From positions 248,001 to 312,000 of the forward strand of contig CAOLHI010001317.1 of the NCBI GenBank assembly GCA_948474755.1: DNA of 64,000 bases. Direction: 5' to 3'. Of this stretch, positions 57,201 through 63,200 are shown piece by piece. The DNA is from Ctenosaura bakeri (taxonomy: Eukaryota > Chordata > Lepidosauria > Squamata > Iguanidae). The position numbers were made by a program, and so were the translations under genes. Each line of letters opens with the position of its first letter. Positions within the stretch are counted from its first letter, which is position 1. Below the pieces are notes generated by a model. That model ran no database searches, was not told the origin of the DNA, and was given only the letters and a program-made list of their open reading frames with translations.

Positions 57201-60200
57201 ACACCCATGTTGCCCATCTTTTTTTCTCCTTTGCTTCTTGTTCTAATTAATCATACTTTGGATTAATTACTCAGAAGCCCAGTCTATTTTTCAAACTGAT
57301 TTTTAGCACTCTGAAACATCAGAGACATGTTTGCTTGATTAATTAATCCAAAATTAAAAGTGTGACCTTGTGAATAATTCATTGAGGTGGCAAAAGGGAG
57401 GTAGAAGCAACACTCTGAGCTGGGAGATACTGGGAGAGGGAGACTAAAAATAGAGATTTCTCAAGTTTATGTCTGAACATAAGCAACCTTCTGTTGCTGT
57501 AAGTGAGCTTTTGTTGTTGTTTTCACTGATCCCTGCTTACGGGGCTAGTGTCAAGGATCAACATCCTTGGGCAGCTGTCAGGGCCTCACCATTCCTAATC
57601 CTCCACTCGCCCTCATTGCTGTCATGTATTTCCCTGCTAGCTTTCTGGGTGTTCAAGGAGGAACAGGGAGGAGGAGTAGCTTCTGCTGCAGGCGTTGGGT
57701 GTGGCTAAAGGGGGATTGAATAATAAAATCACGGAATCTTAGAGTTGGAAGAGGCCTGAAAGGCCATCTGGTCCTGCCATGCAGGAATGTGCAGCTACAT
57801 CACTCCTCAAAGATGCCGGTCCAACTTCTGTTTAAAAGCCTCCAAAGACAGAAAGTCCATCATTCCACCCACCCACCCCCGTCTATTCTACTGTCAAGAA
57901 GTTCTTACAATAAGGAAGTTCTTCCTGATGTTTAGGTAGAATCTCTTTTCTTGTGGTATGAGTCAATTGGTTCACATTCTGGTTTCTGGATAAGCGGAAA
58001 AACAGCCTATTTAAAAACAGCCTATTTAAAGATGACTCTATCATGTTGTCTCTCAGGCTATTTCCAGTGTTATAGTGCTATTATTCCACTTTCAACCTCC
58101 TATGGAATCCTGGGGTTTGCAGTTTAGGGAGGGGCATTTAGAATTCTCATCCAGAGAGCCCTTTGGCCTCAGTAAACTACATACCCCAGAATTCCACAGG
58201 ATAGTGAAAGTGGAATAATAGCACTATAACAGTGTAGTGTGGAAATGGCCACAGTCTTCTCTTTTCTAAGCTAAACATGCTCAGGTCCCAAAATCATTCC
58301 TCATAAGGCCAGCTAGCCTTGATTATATCCTTGGTTCCTCTCTCATGATCTCCATGGATTTCTTAGTCATGTACACTTGCTTCTTTCAGGAACCATTAGC
58401 AAACTGTTTTTAGACTGGTATACATGTATACCTTAGAGTCACCATAAGTCTGAAACAACTTGAAGGCACACAGCAACAACATGTATATTTTAAAAGGCCA
58501 CAAGTTACACAAAATCATCTGCACACCCTTTCTCATGTTTACACCAGCAACGCTACTGGAATCTGGGGGAAAGGGGATAGGAAGGTTTCATCTTTGTAGG
58601 ACTTGGATGTAAGCCTGGTTCTTCTGCCAAGTTTAGGACGGACTGGCCAGCTCATGCTATAAAGTTACTCTAGGCAAAAGATTAAGTTTGCTTCTTCCAT
58701 CCTTGGTGTCTTACATGTAGGGCACTGCAGTCCTTCCTCCAGGGCCTTTCCAGTTGCCGTTAGCTAATCAGTAAGTGGACAGAAGGACAAGAAGGTTCTG
58801 ATACTGGGGAGGTGTTGACTGTGATTCTCTCTTGACCCTCTTTCTCCAAGATGTGTTCCTCCCCTGTGGATTTTTCACAGCAAAACTCTGCCTCTTCACT
58901 CTCAGCACCCCAGGCAACTTGCCTATTGAGCTGGGTTAAGCTGACCCTGCAGGAGAAGGGTATTGAAAGTATGAGGGGGTTGCTAAGCAACCTCAGGAGG
59001 TGCTTCCAACAAAATGGCTGGGCTTCAGCCGATGCAGGAGGCAAGAGTGGGGTAGCTGCCAGGTCTCCCTTTCAGGCTAGCATTCGGGGCCGAGGAGTCT
59101 TAGCTTTTTCAGGCCCTTTTCTGCAGGGAGAAATCTAGAAAACCACCTTACCCACTTCTCCATCACCCAGAGAAGCCTGAACAAACAAGTACCGGGCCTA
59201 GGTTTGTCACATCTTCAAAGGCACCACGAGGTGAGAGGTGGGAGAAAGAAAACATTGTTGTGAATTATAATGGCTCACTCACAGATAGGCAGAGAAAGTC
59301 AGAAACAACTACACAACAGCAGGGGAGGAGCTTCTAGCTGTCTTTCTCCCCCTGGTGTTTATCTTTCCTTAGATTTTAAAGGCTAAAGTTTCCTGTTTCT
59401 CCTGTTCTACGCAGCTTCTTGGGAAAATGAGGGGAAACCTGAAAAACCAATACAGTTGCGATATTGTAAGCAATTGTGGACTGTAGACTGAGGCCCTTTC
59501 CACACGAGGGTATTAAAACGGTGTAGCACAACCTCTGACAGAGGTCGTCTACACCGTAAAATGGATTGGGGCGGATTACTTTAGTGTAATTCCACACCCC
59601 AATCCGCATTAGGGCCGGAAGTGGCAGCACTGCATGCTTTTTAAAAACCACTTTTCATGTGGTTTTTAAAAGGCACAGGGCGTGCAGCTGCGTGCAGCCG
59701 CGTCGCAGCGTCCGGTGTAGATTTGCAGATGCGCGCAAGGGCATGCTTGCAGATCTGCCGGGGGCGGGCTTTCCAGCTGGTGAGCTTCTCCGGTTGGTGG
59801 AGAGCCTCCGCCAGCCGGCAGCCACCATTTAGGATGCTGCAGGACACCGACGAGTGTGGAGCAGCGAAAACGCGCTGCTCCATGCGGCGACGGACTTACC
59901 CAGATGCAGGTAAGGTCCGTCCTAGCGTGTTTTTCCCGTTTTTTCCTCCGCATGTGGAAAGGGCCTGAGTGTTAAAGTTAAAGGACACATGGAGGCAGTT
60001 CCTCCTTTGCTATCACTGCAGTGTTTTTTCTCTACCTGTGGAAAGAAGAGTTCTTCTGCAGTGGGGTTCCTTTTATATAGACAGTAACTTGTACACAACC
60101 CAGCAATTTGTGTTTACCAGAGTGAAGACTGGAGAGGGCTCCTGAAGAAGAAGGAATTTCAGTATCTGTCATTTGTCATACAACCAGATAAGAAGTAGTA

Positions 60201-63200
60201 CCTGCTGAGATTTCCTCTTCTACGTAACCATTAAAGGTACAGGATCCCCCTCCAATTTTCACTCTGGCAACCCATATGAGGACTTCTTGGGCTCTTCCAC
60301 CCTCTACAGTGATAGCACTATATTCCACTTTCAACTGCTATGGCAATTTGAAGTTCCGGGAGGGGTATGTATAACTCTCAGCCAGCAAACCTTAGTGCTT
60401 CGCCAAACTGCAAATCCCAAGATTCCATAAGGGTGCAGCCATAGCAATTAAAATTGATTCCTAATGCTCTAAATTGTGTAGTGTGAAAGTGCCCCAAGGT
60501 ATCCTTTCTAATGGATCAATTATCAATTTTAAAAGTTTTCACACTACATATTTTGCATTTTTAATTATCCTGGCAGCTTTTTCTCTGCTTACCACTCTTG
60601 TTTTGGCTTCAAGTCTACCTGAGAAAGAGCTCTAGAGAATAAGAACATTTGATGGGCATTTTGGTTGATCCTGATAATGGCTTTCTGTGTTGGTGAACTG
60701 ACACTGGTATCTTTTTATGTAGCATATAGTGTGGCTTCAGTATCCTAATTCTAAGGCTGTTGACTTGGAAACTAAGGCTGAGTTGCAGATTTAAAACAGC
60801 TTTGTCCTTCTGTCTCATTTTTTAATCTTCTTCATGCTGGTAGGTGTCCTGTGATGCTGGTGGTGGGAGACCAAGCCCCTCATGAAGATGCAGTGGTGAG
60901 TGTTAGAATCATAGAGCTGGAATAGACCACAAGGGCCATCCAGTCCAACCCCCTGCCATGCCGGAATACACATCAAAGCATTCTCAACAGGTGGCCATCC
61001 AGCCTCTGTTTAAAAACCTCCAGAGACACTCCCAAGCAGTGTGTTCCACTGTTGAACTGCTCTTACCATCAGGAAGTTCTTCCTAATGTTTAGATGAAAT
61101 CTCTTTCCCTGCAGTTTGAATCATTGCTCCACATCCTAGTACCTGGAGCAGCAGAAGAAAACTTGCTCCACCTTCCATATGACATCCCTTCAAATATGTA
61201 AACATAGCTATCATGTCACCTTCTCTAGGCTAAACATACCCAGCTCCCTAAGCTGCTCCACATAGGGCATGGTTTCCATGCCTTCTGCCATTTTGATTGC
61301 CTTCCTCTGGACATGTTCCACCTTGTCAATATCCTCTTTGAATTGTGGTGCCCAGAACCAGACACAGTGTTGGTAACTATCACAAAATAAATAAATAAAT
61401 AAATATATATATATATACACACATACACACACACACACACACACACATACATACATACCCTATTTGGTGGCAAATAAGACTCACTTTTTTCCCTAAAAAA
61501 TTATGTTTGAAAATGGGGTGCGTCTTATACACCAGTCCATCTTACACACTGGCAAATAGTATTTGCTGATGTATAAATGGGGTGTGTCTTATATGTCGGC
61601 AAATACCAGTCCTCTACTTTCATGTTCAGTTGGAGTTAAGGCACACCCTCTCTCATTGCAGATCTGCTCTTTATCCTCACACAGACTGTCTGCTTCTCTC
61701 TCCTAACAGGTGGAGTGTAATTCCAAACTGGATCCCACCCAGACTTCTTTCCTCAAGGTATGCAGTGCCTCTCATGGTCCTGCTACATGCAGAAGATAAG
61801 CTGTCCATCTAGCTCTCCGCTCCCTTCTGTTTGTTCCATCCATGAGCATGATTTTTTTCCTCTCTCTCTTCTTCCTCCTACACCTCTGGATGGAATCTGA
61901 CAGCCCCAGAACTTCACCTTTCTGATCCCTAAATCTTGCCTAGATACCCTATTTGCTATCAGCCTCTCCTTGTTAGTGCTTGGTTTGTATATTTTTTACA
62001 TATTAGTGTGATAACTGTGTATGTGGTATTTTTCCTTGAGAGGATGGAAGGTTGTGGATAGAGATTTTCTCTGTGCTGGAAAATTCGTCTCCAAATTTTG
62101 TTGTCTCCTTGCCTCCATTATTTTCTGTCTTGTTCTCCACCTTCTTTTTTCACCTTTTATCTCTCCTTTTTGGTTAAAAGAATCTGCTCCCTTGCAAACA
62201 GTCATTCCAGGCCCCCACATAAAGATAAGGCCAGGATCAGTGCTCATTTCAACACAGAGACAAAGAAAGAATGGATGTGTACTGCCCATTTTGACTTTTC
62301 TTTCTGTCTTTTAGATGGCAGATTCAGGAGGACAACCACAGCTGACCCAGGTAAGATCCTCTGAGGCTTGGGAGAATGGTTTGGATCAGGACGAAGTTGT
62401 GCTTTCTGTTTTATTTTATATAATTTTTTCTTCTGCCAGGTCAGAGATGGTGAATGCATGGGCTGCAGTTTGTAGAGGGACCCTGCCTATTTAGGGAGTG
62501 GGGTCCTGGATTCCCTCTTGCAATATTTTTTTTCTTGCTGGTTCTGGGAATTTCCTGAATCAATGCTCTTCAAAGAGTTAGTCTACAGCAATTTTCCAGG
62601 AAAGACAGTAGCAATAGAGATAATCTGATCTGGGGATAGAAATGCCGGTTTTGTTGCTTGAAATAAAAAATGAAAGGGGAAGGAGGTACAGCCATTTGGC
62701 CCTATTCTAAAATGTGACTAAATCTGGATAAAATGGTTGTTACCTAACTTTTAAAACCAAAATTGCATTGCAGCTGCATCTCTAAAAATTAAGAGTATTT
62801 TTTTCCTGTCATTAAATATTCCAAGTGTTTAAAGTAAAAGTGGGGAGGGGGCACTTACCATGGAAAGAGTTAACTTTATTAGCACACCAGGACAAAAAAT
62901 TGAATAGGTTTTGTTGCTCTTCATTCCACCTTCTGCACTTCCCATGTATGCACCCCTGTGATGTTTTCCTCTCTTCTTTTTTTCCTCTCCATTTTTTTTT
63001 TTCAGCCTGGCAAACTGACTGAGGCATTCAAGTACTTTGTGCAAGGCATGGGATACAGTGAGTATTGCCTCTGAAATTCTCTGTTCTCCCCTATACCCTG
63101 TCAAAGGCATGCTTTACCAGTAGAGTTAAGCTGTGTATTTCATGTATCCCAAAACAGAAGTTTCGCTAAGTATAAATTCCTGTGTATCCCCTGTGATTAT

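Noticed and set aside
59641..59968. Two GC-rich open frames of about 100 codons on opposite strands
   Set aside because: They lie within a 474-bp element with inverted ends and target duplication and show no protein motif.
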